From Bacillus mycoides (GTDB lineage Bacteria; Bacillota; Bacilli; Bacillales; Bacillaceae_G), in the NCBI RefSeq assembly GCF_001757995.1, contig NZ_LXLV01000035.1:216032-280031 (forward strand): 64,000 nt of DNA, given 5' to 3'. Under the pieces are notes generated by a model that was not told the origin of the DNA, did no database searches, and worked only from the letters and a program-made list of their open reading frames with translations. Shown in pieces: positions 1 to 8,522 of the stretch. Numbering within the stretch: position 1 is the stretch's first letter; every line of letters begins with the position of its first letter. The translations under genes were made by a program, and so were the position numbers.

Positions 1-215
1 CTTTTATATTTGCAATCTTTATGAATAACATTGTCGTCTTTTAGATGCTTTAAATCATTTTTGAATTTTATGTTTCAACAGTTCAAAATTCGAAACTTAA
101 TTTTCATTTAATTTGATCATCTCAATATATCAGTAAAGTTCCACTCGTCAATCATACATCCCCCTTCTATTCCACCAGTCACCAAAAATCAGTTCCCACC
201 GCCTGTTGTAATGTG

Positions 216-1316
216 TTATTGTTGCGCACCCTTCTTCGCTTCTTGCTCTTCCATTTCCTTCATTTCATCTTGCCACTTATCGCCAATACCACCGCTAGGC
301 GTATTCCATCGTTTTTCTTGACGTTGGATTCTTGCCTTTTCCGCCTCTGTTAGCGCTGGTGTACCATCATCTAAAAGCACCGTGCCGTTTTCATCATACT
401 TGCGGTTTGCCTCTTCTTCGCGTTGTTGTGCCTCTTTCTGTTTGCGGTATTCCTCTTCCTGTTGTCGCAGATGCCTTTGGTGCGCTTCTTCATCAATAAT
501 CTTGTCGCAGCCGTGCGCTTCTTGCTTCGTTTCATCGTGTCCATGTCCGCAATAATCGTTAGGAATAGCAGACTTCGCACTCTTTGCTGGTGTATCCGCC
601 TTACTAGGTGCGGGCTTGTCAGTAGACTTCGTAACACCTTCGCTAGTCGTATCTGCTACGCGATTATTCTTAGGTGTATCCTTTTCCTTTTCCGTGTCCG
701 CTCCTTGTCCGATGAATCCGCGTTTATTGTCTAGCGTCGTTTGTTTCGACTCATTAGCGCGGTTTATTTCCGTACGACGTGCGCCGTATAACTTCAATTC
801 GTCGTCTTCGTGAGTGAAATACACTTCAATCTGAGTTACTATTCCGTTATGTTCGTACTCATATGTGTACATTGTACCCTCCCACTTCTTGCCGTACTGT
901 TTGATACGCATAAATGACGCATTACTAACATTTTTAGATAACGTTTCGGCGATCTTTTTCGGAGATATGCCGACTTTTAGCGATTTAAATGCGTCCAAAG
1001 ATAAATTACCTTCCTCATTCGGCAGGTCAAATGTTAGTTTCTGCGGCTTCTTACCGTCAATTTTGATGTTAAAGTCAATAAGGAATTCACTGTTCTCAGA
1101 TTCGCGTAATGCATTCAGTTCTTTTTCGACTTCCTTCGATTTCTTTTCGGCTTCGTACATTTCCTGCGCGATTTCTTTCGATGACTTTTCAGCATTGACT
1201 TCGTTAGACTGACTTTCGTTAGATTTACCTTCGTTGGAACCACCGCACCCACTTAATAGCGCCGTTGCCGTGATTCCTACTAACATTACTTTTTTAATTG
1301 ATTTGTATGTATTCAT
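216..1316 (-). CDS. Predicted lipoprotein of the integrated element
   Basis: A 366-residue secreted lipoprotein of unknown function. The N-terminus has a basic stretch, a short hydrophobic segment and a lipobox (LLSGC, lipidated Cys at residue 24), so it should be anchored on the outer face of the membrane. Residues about 30-70 are a charged, Ser/Asn/Glu/Lys-rich helix. The middle looks like a small folded domain (about 75-180), followed by a Lys/Thr/Pro linker and a highly charged Glu/Lys/Arg/Gln C-terminal helix. The start is supported by AAGGGGATATCAAATA before ATG. It lies downstream of a tiny membrane protein and a sigma-like gene on the same strand, and I assign it to the mobile element because it shares that strand and region with the integrase. 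I do not recognise the family. Confidence 0.7.
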   Translation of the reverse strand: MNTYKSIKKVMLVGITATALLSGCGGSNEGKSNESQSNEVNAEKSSKEIAQEMYEAEKKSKEVEKELNALRESENSEFLIDFNIKIDGKKPQKLTFDLPNEEGNLSLDAFKSLKVGISPKKIAETLSKNVSNASFMRIKQYGKKWEGTMYTYEYEHNGIVTQIEVYFTHEDDELKLYGARRTEINRANESKQTTLDNKRGFIGQGADTEKEKDTPKNNRVADTTSEGVTKSTDKPAPSKADTPAKSAKSAIPNDYCGHGHDETKQEAHGCDKIIDEEAHQRHLRQQEEEYRKQKEAQQREEEANRKYDENGTVLLDDGTPALTEAEKARIQRQEKRWNTPSGGIGDKWQDEMKEMEEQEAKKGAQQ

Positions 1317-1442
1317 TATTTGATATCCCCTTCACTATGTCCAGTGCGTCAATTTCTCACGCATGATTATTTTGAATGTATTCATGTATGCACCGTTCAT
1401 CGAATAACAGACTTCCTCCGCCTTCTTTCTTAAATCGAACCT

Positions 1443-1652
1443 TTATACGTCCTCTTCTTCTTTCCTTTTACTAATAAACTCGCCAACTCTAGCAGTAACA
1501 ATCGATGCAGCTACCGCCATTGCAAACACTACCGCCAGTCCTCCTATAATGACGTTCCCTATTATCTTCGTAACTATCAAAAGTACGAACGCAACTATTA
1601 ACAGAATTGCGGAAGGTTTCCGTCCCTTTTTTATTTTAATTTTTATCTTCAT
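1443..1652 (-). CDS. Small membrane protein, unknown function
   Basis: A 69-residue protein with a very basic N-terminus (KIKIKIKKGRK), two hydrophobic segments at about residues 15-32 and 34-52, and a charged C-terminal tail ending SKRKEEEDV. This suggests two membrane spans with both ends in the cytoplasm. The ATG overlaps the stop of the upstream sigma-like gene as ATGA, with GGGGGATATTGC in front, so the two are translationally coupled. The coupling is the best argument that it is real. No family recognised. Confidence 0.6.
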   Translation of the reverse strand: MKIKIKIKKGRKPSAILLIVAFVLLIVTKIIGNVIIGGLAVVFAMAVAASIVTARVGEFISKRKEEEDV

Positions 1653-2320
1653 GCAATATCCCCCTTTCTAATATTCCTTTTGCGTATCCTCTGCTTAAAT
1701 CCTCTCACCGCACCTCTAGCAGAATCAAACGATCTTCCAGTCCTTTCAGATAACAATCGGGAAACCGATCTCTCTGAAACTTTATCGTAATTCTCTACCG
1801 CATAGATCATTGCATCCAATACCAAAATATCTGCTTCTTTCTCGCATAGCTTTGCGTAAATCTCCTCGTATGTACTTACATTATAAATTGCTTTTTCTTC
1901 TGTATTATCTATGCAATCTCCTAACGTTTCCAATACGCTAGTATCTCCGATCAACGTTAACGCATCTCGCTTCTTTCCTCTACTTCCGCAATACTGTCGT
2001 ACACTCTGATACAATAACCATTTTACTCGACTGTCAAAGTTCCCTCGATCTATATCAAACGTTCTGATCGCATATCTTATTCTACGGAAACAATCGTCTA
2101 TAAAGTGTACTTCGTTGTTTATATCATGCCAGTTATCGTTGGCTAAGTTTTCAATCAACTGTATGTAATGCGCTTCAATTTTTTCTACATACTTATTATC
2201 GCATATTCCAGTGTAATAATCTTCCACTTCTTTCTTAGCTAGTATCGCTATTCTGTTTAATGTTGCGTTTATGTCTTCGCCTTTTTTTGCGTATTGTCTT
2301 ATATTAAGTCGTTTCTGCAT
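1649..2320 (-). CDS. Putative sigma-70-like DNA-binding protein
   Basis: A 223-residue protein. Residues about 75-125 (FRRIRYAIRTFDIDRGNF...LLYQSVRQYC) resemble sigma region 2, with an aromatic-rich helix and a D-x-x-R-G-N-F turn. The C-terminus (about 180-215: SERSVSRLLSERTGRSFDSARGAVRGFKQRIRK) resembles a sigma region 4 helix-turn-helix. The start is the ATG after GGAGGATTTACAC rather than an upstream GTG that overlaps that ribosome binding site. It overlaps the next small gene by four bases. A role as an element-encoded alternative sigma factor or regulator is an inference from shape only. A nucleic-acid-binding phage protein of another family would also fit. Confidence 0.5.
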   Translation of the reverse strand: MQKRLNIRQYAKKGEDINATLNRIAILAKKEVEDYYTGICDNKYVEKIEAHYIQLIENLANDNWHDINNEVHFIDDCFRRIRYAIRTFDIDRGNFDSRVKWLLYQSVRQYCGSRGKKRDALTLIGDTSVLETLGDCIDNTEEKAIYNVSTYEEIYAKLCEKEADILVLDAMIYAVENYDKVSERSVSRLLSERTGRSFDSARGAVRGFKQRIRKRNIRKGDIA

Positions 2321-2475
2321 GTGTAAATCCTCCACTTCTTATAGCTACTGTATTTCCCTCCGATATTCAGCTAACTTCCGCTAGTGACGTTTAATACCGA
2401 AATTATACTATTGACAAGCGGTGACACATCGACTAGCAAAGGCGAGGAAGTCGTAGGAAGCAGGGCGCAGTTTTC

Positions 2476-2555
2476 ACCCCTATTCGCATAGATAAAAAAA
2501 TAACGAAGCGTTTAAACTTCGTCATAATTTCGTAGTTTCTATGTGAATAAGAGGT
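2476..2555. repeat. Nested inverted repeat in the element's non-coding region
   Basis: Outer arms at 2476-2492 and 2538-2555 are near-complementary (ACCCCTATTCGCATAGA against TCTATGTGAATAAGAGGT). Inside them a second hairpin, ACGAAG/CTTCGT at 2503-2522, surrounds TTTAAA. It lies between the sigma-like gene and the integrase, where no convincing ORF exists. It could be an origin, a transfer or packaging site, or a structured RNA. The sequence alone does not decide. Confidence 0.45.
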
Positions 2556-2989
2556 AAGGCGTTAACAACTAGCGTCGGCTCGTTGTGTGAGGTTTTTAGT
2601 AACGCATTCCCCGTCCTTTACGATTTCTCGTAATATCGACTTTCTACACTACAAAACGTCCCATAGTGCGTAAATCTTTCGATACACCCTGTTACCGTAG
2701 TAACAACGTATTTCCACCCTTGCCGTACAATGCCCGCAATCGGCTAGACCTATACGACGCACGGGGAATGATATGCGTTGGTTTGTATAGCGCTAGTGTT
2801 TGCGGCGGTCTAGCTCCCCTTTTACGTTTTTATAGCGGTACGGCTTCCGCTTGTTGACTTACCGCATCAGTACCTAAAAAAGACATTACTAAAGACGCCT
2901 TGCAATCTTCGAATTTTTTCGATAGAATGCAAAGTAGATGGTCGGACTGATACGGCTTGTCCGTTATTTAGTTTCGATGTGTATAGTTT
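2556..2989. other. Non-coding, CpG-rich stretch of the mobile element
   Basis: No ORF here has a ribosome binding site or protein-like composition. Base use differs from the chromosomal genes to the right, with frequent CG dinucleotides. It ends in a plus-strand terminator, so a plus-strand RNA of unknown start may cross it. Confidence 0.4.
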
Positions 2990-2991
2990 TG

Positions 2992-3020
2992 AGTCTCCAG
3001 TTGGCGCTGGGGACTTTTTT
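2992..3020 (+). terminator. Plus-strand intrinsic terminator facing the integrase
   Basis: AGTCTCCAG, a six-base loop, CTGGGGACT, then a run of T. The T run is only on the plus strand, so it ends a transcript coming from the 2.4-3.0 kb non-coding region, not the integrase message. Confidence 0.6.
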
Positions 3021-3028
3021 CTGTTTAA

Positions 3029-4009
3029 TTAATCGCTTAATTTCCTTAATGGACTGTATTTTTTATGTAACTCTGTTATATCGTCAAACATAAAATGCGT
3101 GTATCTCCTTGTCATCGTAATATCGCTATGACCCATTATTTGTTGTAGTGAAAATAAATCTCCACCGTTCCTTAAATATATGGATGCAAATGTATGTCTA
3201 AAAATATGAGGACTACACCTAGATTGAATGTTTGCTAATTTGGCATACTTATAAATCATTTGTCTTAATCCACTATTTGTTAAAGCCTTTCCAGATATTC
3301 CACAAAACAATCTTTTTGTATACACTTCCCCTCTAATCAGTAACCATCGCTTTAGTGCGTTTTTGGTGTTATCTGTAATTGGTACTTTTCTTTGATGATA
3401 AGTTTTAGTATGTTTCACTAATAGTAAATCTTGTTCCCATACTACATCTAATACACTAAGGTTCAATATTTCATTTTGCCTTAATCCTGTCTCTATTAAA
3501 ACTAATAAAATGGCATAATCTCTAATACCATTCCAGGTCTTTTTATCTACCTTAGAAAGTAAAGTTTTAAGCTGTTTTGGCGTAAGAACTTCAACCTCTT
3601 TTGTACGAGTTTTTAATTTTTTAATATCTTTTATTGGATTTATGGGGATGTGTTTGTTCTCAAATAGAAATTTAAAAAATGTTTTATTTGCCCTTATTAC
3701 AATGTTGATTGTTGATGGCTGCAAATTTCTTTTTACTTTACAGAATACAATAGCATCCTCTATATGTTCTTTCGTTACCTCGTATGGCTTAATTCCAACA
3801 GGTAATGACCTTAAAAGTGATTTCAATTGGGCTTGATAGTGAAATAAAGTCGCTTCCCTCAATCCTTTTAAAATGCCCGCTTTGTGAAAAAGTTCAAAAG
3901 CCACTTCCCAACTCTCGATATATTCCTCAGCTGCTTCCAATTCTCCGAGAACATCTAATTCTTCCATAGACAATCTGAAATTTCTTTTCGTTTTACTTTT
4001 TTTAACCAT
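3029..4009 (-). CDS. Tyrosine recombinase / integrase (XerC/D type)
   Basis: A 326-residue site-specific recombinase that should integrate and excise the element to its left. Residues about 35-120 form the SAM-like core-binding domain and about 140-315 the catalytic domain. The full catalytic set is visible: Arg177 (ETGLRQNEI), a beta-hairpin Lys near 202 (KHTKT), His268 and Arg271 (HIFRH), His294 (MGHSD) and nucleophile Tyr303 (RRYTHF). Length is normal for the family and nothing is missing, so the enzyme should be active. The start codon follows GGGGG seven bases upstream, but that ribosome binding site is folded into a strong hairpin (separate entry). The basic N-terminus (VKKSKTKRNFR) may be a DNA-binding arm. 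Confidence 0.9.
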   Translation of the reverse strand: MVKKSKTKRNFRLSMEELDVLGELEAAEEYIESWEVAFELFHKAGILKGLREATLFHYQAQLKSLLRSLPVGIKPYEVTKEHIEDAIVFCKVKRNLQPSTINIVIRANKTFFKFLFENKHIPINPIKDIKKLKTRTKEVEVLTPKQLKTLLSKVDKKTWNGIRDYAILLVLIETGLRQNEILNLSVLDVVWEQDLLLVKHTKTYHQRKVPITDNTKNALKRWLLIRGEVYTKRLFCGISGKALTNSGLRQMIYKYAKLANIQSRCSPHIFRHTFASIYLRNGGDLFSLQQIMGHSDITMTRRYTHFMFDDITELHKKYSPLRKLSD

Positions 4010-4014
4010 TAAAA

Positions 4015-4061
4015 AACCCCCAGTTTACGATTCAATAAAGCAGAACCGCAAACTAGGGGTT
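4015..4061 (-). promoter_or_regulatory. Terminator-like hairpin sequestering the integrase ribosome binding site
   Basis: On the minus strand two 19-base arms (4061-4043 and 4033-4015) pair completely, with only three G-U pairs and a nine-base loop. The hairpin is followed by TTTTTTA and then the integrase ATG. The 3' arm contains the GGGGG ribosome binding site. Transcripts entering from the chromosome would terminate or have the start site masked, as is known for several transposase genes. Confidence 0.7.
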
Positions 4062-4104
4062 GTTATAACTGGGTTTATATAGGTTTTATAGAGGAGTCAA
4101 ATAA

Positions 4105-4126
4105 TTTGCGATCCGCGAAACGCAAA
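4105..4126. repeat. Short inverted repeat TTTGCG...CGCAAA beside the integrase
   Basis: The motif AGTTTRCG recurs at 4022-4029 (plus), 4048-4055 (minus) and 4121-4128 (minus), with the half-site TTTGCG at 4105-4110. Clustered copies next to an integrase gene could be recombinase binding sites, and the element boundary may lie here. The opposite end of the element is outside the window, so this cannot be confirmed. Confidence 0.3.
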
Positions 4127-4428
4127 CTAACGTTACTTACTGTAATCATTTGTGTCCTCCTACTAATACCGCTTATTTCAGCGTTTTCTCACCGATTGTC
4201 TTAAAAAATCGCATATTACGACTCAATTATTGTAGACTATAGCTATTATATAGTAGAAGCTGGATGAATAGCAACGGTTGATTAGCTTTCTACAATGAAA
4301 TCGAATAGTTTTTATCCATTCCCCTAGCTATTTTTTGTATATTATCGACCTCTTTCTAATATCCCCATTCGCTTCTCATTCTGTAATACATTGGATCATT
4401 TTTTTATTTCATATTTTATATACAAAAA
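4127..4428. other. Intergenic stretch at the element-chromosome junction
   Basis: AT-rich sequence with no supported gene. The junction between the mobile element and the chromosomal transporter gene probably lies in or just left of this stretch. No tRNA gene is seen as a target. Confidence 0.4.
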
Positions 4429-4457
4429 ACCTGTAGAGAAAACATTCCCTACAGGTT
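4429..4457 (-). terminator. Terminator of the MMPL transporter gene
   Basis: Hairpin ACCTGTAG...CTACAGGT with T runs on both sides, abutting the transporter stop codon, so it can work in both directions. Confidence 0.75.
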
Positions 4458-4461
4458 TTTC

Positions 4462-7400
4462 TTATTTCGTATTTATTATTTTCTCTTTATAACTCTTCAA
4501 TTTACTCGCCAATCCTATTAAAGCAGGTAACAATATCGGCATTACAATTAAAGCTAATAGTAAAAGAGCAACGCCAACAACGGATGCTACTTGTATAAGT
4601 GTCAATACTCCTGAAGGGATTAATGCAGCAAATGTTCCGCCTAAAATAAGTGCCGCTGATAATATGACTCCCCCTATGTGACGAGATGCATTTACAATTT
4701 TCGTTACTGAATCCCCTTCTAGCTCATTGTATCGCATCATTACGAAAATGCTATAATCCACACCTAAAGCGACAATCATTATAAAGCTAAAGAATGGAAC
4801 ATTCCAGCTTAATGACTCTACGTTTAATAAGTGTGAACTAATTTGTTCACTTATACCAAGTGAAGCAAAGTAAGCTAATATTAATGATCCAATAATAAAG
4901 ATTGAATTTAAAAATGAACGTGTAATAACGATTAATACAATCGCAATTCCAATTAACATTATTGTAGCAGTACGTAAGAAATCTTGCCCGGTTACTTCTT
5001 TTAAATCAACGTTTCTAGCTGTTGTCCCGCCGATCGCTTTTTTCACCGATTTTAATTCTGTACCATTTAACGTACCATCTATCGTTTTATTAATCTCTTG
5101 TATGATTGGCATCGCTTCTTTTGAATACGGATTTACGTCTAAAATAATTGTCATTTTAGTAATTTTTCTATCATGTGACATGTACGTGTTCAATGCTTTT
5201 GGGAAATCTTCTCCCGCTAAAACTTCTTTTGGAATATAAAATTTCTCAGAGCTTTTTGATTCATTAAGCTCGCCTAAATATTTCTGAGCATCCCCTAGGC
5301 CGTTACTTACCTTTCCAAGCCCTTCTGTACTTTTAGATAAGCCTGATTGTAATTGCCCCATCTTTTCTTGCAAATCTTTAAGCCCTGTTAAAAGTTGCCC
5401 TTGCCCATCGTTTATTTTCGTTAATCCGGATTGTAACTCAGTTGATTTGTTCGCAATTTGTTTTGAACCTGTAGCCCCTTCGCTCAATCCTTTGTTCAGC
5501 TCAACAGCTCCTTTTTGTAACTTGGTAACTCCATTGTTCATTTCTTTTAAACCGTTATCTACTTTCAGTAACGATTGATTCGCTTCTTTAAATGAAATCA
5601 TCGCCGCTTTATGCTGCGTTGATAATTGATTTAATTCTTTTGAAAGTACACTTAATTGCTTTTGAGCTTCTTTAGCAATTCCTATCGTTTGCTGTATGTT
5701 CTGATCATTTGCTACTTCTGGTTTCGTTTGAATGAAATTGGTCATTAACATTTCAATTTGTTCGTATCCTTTTTTCGCACCATCAATTGCTTGAGAAATG
5801 CTTCCGAAATATTGATCGTAAGAACTTAAACCTTTTTCTAACTGTTCATAACCAGCATGCAGCTGTGAAGTTGCATTAGATAGGACATTTATATTTTGGT
5901 TTACTGAAACTAACCCATTCTCAATTTGCTGCGCGCCTTGCGCTCCATCATTTATTCCATTCGATAATTGATTTAAAGCTGTTCCTAATGCTGATACACC
6001 GTTTTTCGCCTCGTTCGTTCCATCAATTAACTTTTGAACATTTGCAAGACTATTTGAGTCATTACTACCCATTTTATCTTTCGCATCCGTTAAGCCATCA
6101 TTAATTTCCTTTATGCCACCATCGGCATCGCCTAAACCAGTATTTAGTTCTCCCACTTGTTTATTTAAATATAATTCTTTTATCTTATCACCAGTTGGAC
6201 GCGTCGGTGAATACACTTCCGAAACACCTTTAACTTTCGAAATTTTATCAGTTAGTTCATCTAAAGTTTGTAGAGAAGTCGCCTCATCTAACTTTTTATC
6301 CGATTGAATGACTAACGTACTTGGTGAAGAGAAACCAGGTGGAAAATGATCTTCTATTACGTTAATCCCCATCTTCGATTCATATTTATTATCCACTTCA
6401 AATAAATCATTGTAATTCAACGTGTTAGAGTATTTTAATACGAATGGAATCGATATCACGAATACAATAATTAAAGCGATAAATGGTCTTGCTACTGAAT
6501 TTTTCGCAAAGAATCCCCATAAACGACTATCCTCATGTCCTTTAAATGTTTTAACTGGATAAAACATTCCTTTTCCTAATAGCACCATGAAAAATGGATT
6601 TAAAGTGGTTAATACGAGTAGTAATACTGCGACACCAATTGCTACCGCTGAAGTAGATTGATATAATTTAAAACTTGCTAAAGCAAGTGATGCAAAACCA
6701 ATTAGCACCGCTATCCCGCTATATAAAACTGTTTTACCTGCCGATTTAAATGTTTCTTTCGTAGCCAAAAATGCATTTTCTTGTTTACTTAATTCTTCTT
6801 TAAACCTCGTATATAATAAAATATTATAGTCTGTTCCCACTCCAAACAGTACGACAACTACAAACACTTGCGTAAAGTTAGAAAATGGGAAATTAAATTG
6901 ATCGACTAAATGAGCAATAATCCCCATTGAAACTAAATACGATACCCCAACTGTAAGAAGAGAAACAATCGGAACAATTGGTGAACGAAATACAATGATT
7001 AATACTACTAGAATGAAAATGATTGAAATAACTTCTGTCTTTTTTACACCCTCTTGAGAGGATGTAAGAAAATCACCCGCTATTAAGTCACTTCCTGTTA
7101 AGTACGTTTTTACCCCTTTCGTTTGTACTTTTTTATGAAGATTATTTGCAACTTTTGATATTTTACCATGTTTTTTATCTACCGATATTTGCGTTAAAAT
7201 AGTCGTATTATCTTTAGAAACTAATTGTTTCTCCAGTTCTTTATTATCTAAATGTGAAACGACTTCCTTAATTCCTAATTGCTCTTTTTCATTTTGCAGG
7301 GCGTTGATTATTTTTGTTATTTCCTCTTTCTGTTCATTCGTTAATGCGTTTTTATCTCCACTATTAAAGACGGCTATAATTTCATACTTTTCAGCCCCTT

Positions 7401-7578
7401 CTTTATCCATTTCTTTTATCATCTTGTCAGCAATACTGCTTTGTTCTGTTTTTGGAATCGTGATTTGCCCTTTTTCCTTCACTAACTGATCCATATTAGG
7501 CATCGTTACGATCATTGCAATAGTAATAACTATCCATAATAGAAAAGATAAACTTCTCCAGCTTTTTAGCTTGCTCAT
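4462..7578 (-). CDS. MMPL/RND-family transporter (YdgH/YdfJ-like)
   Basis: A 1038-residue membrane exporter. One N-terminal span (about 8-26) precedes an extracellular domain. Spans cluster at about 180-380 with the GTDYNILLYTRF motif, whose Asp is in the usual proton-relay place. A long extracellular section (about 410-800) holds many amphipathic, Gly-spaced helical repeats (LxxG type), followed by a second span cluster with GVDYSIFVMMRY. Two such halves are typical of MmpL proteins, which export lipids, drugs or surface molecules. The start chosen is the ATG spaced properly from GAGGGAGA; an in-frame ATG three codons earlier touches that site. Its upstream region carries four TetR-type operators, so it should be repressed by the neighbouring regulator. 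Substrate unknown. Confidence 0.88.
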   Translation of the reverse strand: MSKLKSWRSLSFLLWIVITIAMIVTMPNMDQLVKEKGQITIPKTEQSSIADKMIKEMDKEGAEKYEIIAVFNSGDKNALTNEQKEEITKIINALQNEKEQLGIKEVVSHLDNKELEKQLVSKDNTTILTQISVDKKHGKISKVANNLHKKVQTKGVKTYLTGSDLIAGDFLTSSQEGVKKTEVISIIFILVVLIIVFRSPIVPIVSLLTVGVSYLVSMGIIAHLVDQFNFPFSNFTQVFVVVVLFGVGTDYNILLYTRFKEELSKQENAFLATKETFKSAGKTVLYSGIAVLIGFASLALASFKLYQSTSAVAIGVAVLLLVLTTLNPFFMVLLGKGMFYPVKTFKGHEDSRLWGFFAKNSVARPFIALIIVFVISIPFVLKYSNTLNYNDLFEVDNKYESKMGINVIEDHFPPGFSSPSTLVIQSDKKLDEATSLQTLDELTDKISKVKGVSEVYSPTRPTGDKIKELYLNKQVGELNTGLGDADGGIKEINDGLTDAKDKMGSNDSNSLANVQKLIDGTNEAKNGVSALGTALNQLSNGINDGAQGAQQIENGLVSVNQNINVLSNATSQLHAGYEQLEKGLSSYDQYFGSISQAIDGAKKGYEQIEMLMTNFIQTKPEVANDQNIQQTIGIAKEAQKQLSVLSKELNQLSTQHKAAMISFKEANQSLLKVDNGLKEMNNGVTKLQKGAVELNKGLSEGATGSKQIANKSTELQSGLTKINDGQGQLLTGLKDLQEKMGQLQSGLSKSTEGLGKVSNGLGDAQKYLGELNESKSSEKFYIPKEVLAGEDFPKALNTYMSHDRKITKMTIILDVNPYSKEAMPIIQEINKTIDGTLNGTELKSVKKAIGGTTARNVDLKEVTGQDFLRTATIMLIGIAIVLIVITRSFLNSIFIIGSLILAYFASLGISEQISSHLLNVESLSWNVPFFSFIMIVALGVDYSIFVMMRYNELEGDSVTKIVNASRHIGGVILSAALILGGTFAALIPSGVLTLIQVASVVGVALLLLALIVMPILLPALIGLASKLKSYKEKIINTK

Positions 7579-7617
7579 TTGAATCATCTCCCTCTATTTG
7601 AGTTTCATGTTACTTAT

Positions 7618-7635
7618 GGAATGAATATTCATTCC
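7618..7635. promoter_or_regulatory. TetR operator palindrome 1
   Basis: GGAATGAATATTCATTCC, a perfect 18-bp palindrome about 40 bases upstream of the transporter start. One of five matching sites around the tetR-transporter pair. Confidence 0.75.
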
Positions 7636-7658
7636 TATTCTTTTAAAGTTATCATTTC

Positions 7659-7676
7659 GGAATGAACGTTCATTCC
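7659..7676. promoter_or_regulatory. TetR operator palindrome 2
   Basis: GGAATGAACGTTCATTCC, a perfect 18-bp palindrome that differs from the others only at the two centre-flanking pairs, with arms conserved. It is centred 41 bp from site 1. Confidence 0.75.
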
Positions 7677-7724
7677 TATTGTTCTATTAAATTATTTTAG
7701 AAACTCTATTAAACTACTCTTATA

Positions 7725-7742
7725 GGAATGAATATTCATTCC
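7725..7742. promoter_or_regulatory. TetR operator palindrome 3
   Basis: GGAATGAATATTCATTCC, identical to sites 1 and 4, in the gap between tetR and the transporter gene. Confidence 0.75.
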
Positions 7743-7793
7743 TATAGTTGTAAAAATATATCATCTCCTGTGTTCATTTTTTAAATCTATTTA

Positions 7794-7811
7794 GGAATGA
7801 ATATTCATTCC
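7794..7811. promoter_or_regulatory. TetR operator palindrome 4
   Basis: GGAATGAATATTCATTCC, 21 bases past the tetR stop codon on the minus strand. It is far from the transporter start and may help repressor loading along the gap. Confidence 0.7.
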
Positions 7812-7832
7812 TTTCCTTATAAAGCTATAGAA

Positions 7833-8399
7833 TCAAATGATTCTAATAGCATTCCAAGAGCTTTCTTCCAATTCTTTTACTAATTCTTTTGAGTATTCTA
7901 ATTGCCCTGTCGCCATTACTTTAGTTAATTTTTCTAGCGGTTGATATACAATAATAATTAAAGCAACTGGCGGTAATGGACGAAGAAAACCTTTTGCGAT
8001 TCCATCTTCTATAATATTCATAAAGAAGCCTATAAAATCGTCAAATATTTTCTTACTCTGTTCATCAAGAAAATAACTATCACAGTGAGAATTTGTAAAA
8101 AGAAAAGCATCCACATTGTTTCTCGCAAATTCAAATAAACGGTTATACGTATGACTAAACTGTTCACGAATATTTGCTTCAACAGGAAAATCTGTTTTTA
8201 TCATTTCAGATAGTTGCAACATACTTTTTGAAAATAGTGAGTTAACGAGCGCCTCTTTATTTTCAAAATAGCGATAAATAGTACCAGCGCCGACATTTGC
8301 TTTTTCAGCGATCATCGGAATTGTCGTACCATCGTAACCACGCTCTGCGAATAATTGTATAGCAGCTTCAAAAATGTCTTCTTGTTTATTTTTAGCCAT
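7833..8399 (-). CDS. TetR-family repressor of the MMPL transporter
   Basis: A 188-residue regulator. The N-terminal TetR helix-turn-helix is clear at about 5-50 (KQEDIFEAAIQLFAERGYDG, then GAGTIYRYFENKEAL). The rest is an all-helical ligand-binding and dimerisation domain. The start follows AGGTGAGAAAA; an upstream in-frame GTG lies inside that ribosome binding site. One palindromic operator sits just upstream of this gene and four lie between it and the transporter, which argues for autoregulation and direct control of the pump. The ligand is unknown. Confidence 0.9.
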   Translation of the reverse strand: MAKNKQEDIFEAAIQLFAERGYDGTTIPMIAEKANVGAGTIYRYFENKEALVNSLFSKSMLQLSEMIKTDFPVEANIREQFSHTYNRLFEFARNNVDAFLFTNSHCDSYFLDEQSKKIFDDFIGFFMNIIEDGIAKGFLRPLPPVALIIIVYQPLEKLTKVMATGQLEYSKELVKELEESSWNAIRII

Positions 8400-8419
8400 T
8401 TTTCTCACCTCAATTTTTA

Positions 8420-8437
8420 GGAATGAAAATTCATTCC
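8420..8437. promoter_or_regulatory. TetR operator palindrome 5 (autoregulatory)
   Basis: GGAATGAAAATTCATTCC, about 20 bases upstream of the tetR start. It keeps the GGAATGAA/TTCATTCC arms, which indicates autoregulation. Confidence 0.75.
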
Positions 8438-8522
8438 GTTTTTTTATTATAAATTACATCGGTTAAAAGTCAAGTGCGTGACTAAGTAATGTAGCATTTA
8501 TTAACTAACACTCTCATTTAGG

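Noticed and set aside
2666-2857. Plus-strand 63-residue ORF in the element gap
   Set aside because: No ribosome binding site and unlikely composition; lies in a stretch that looks non-coding.
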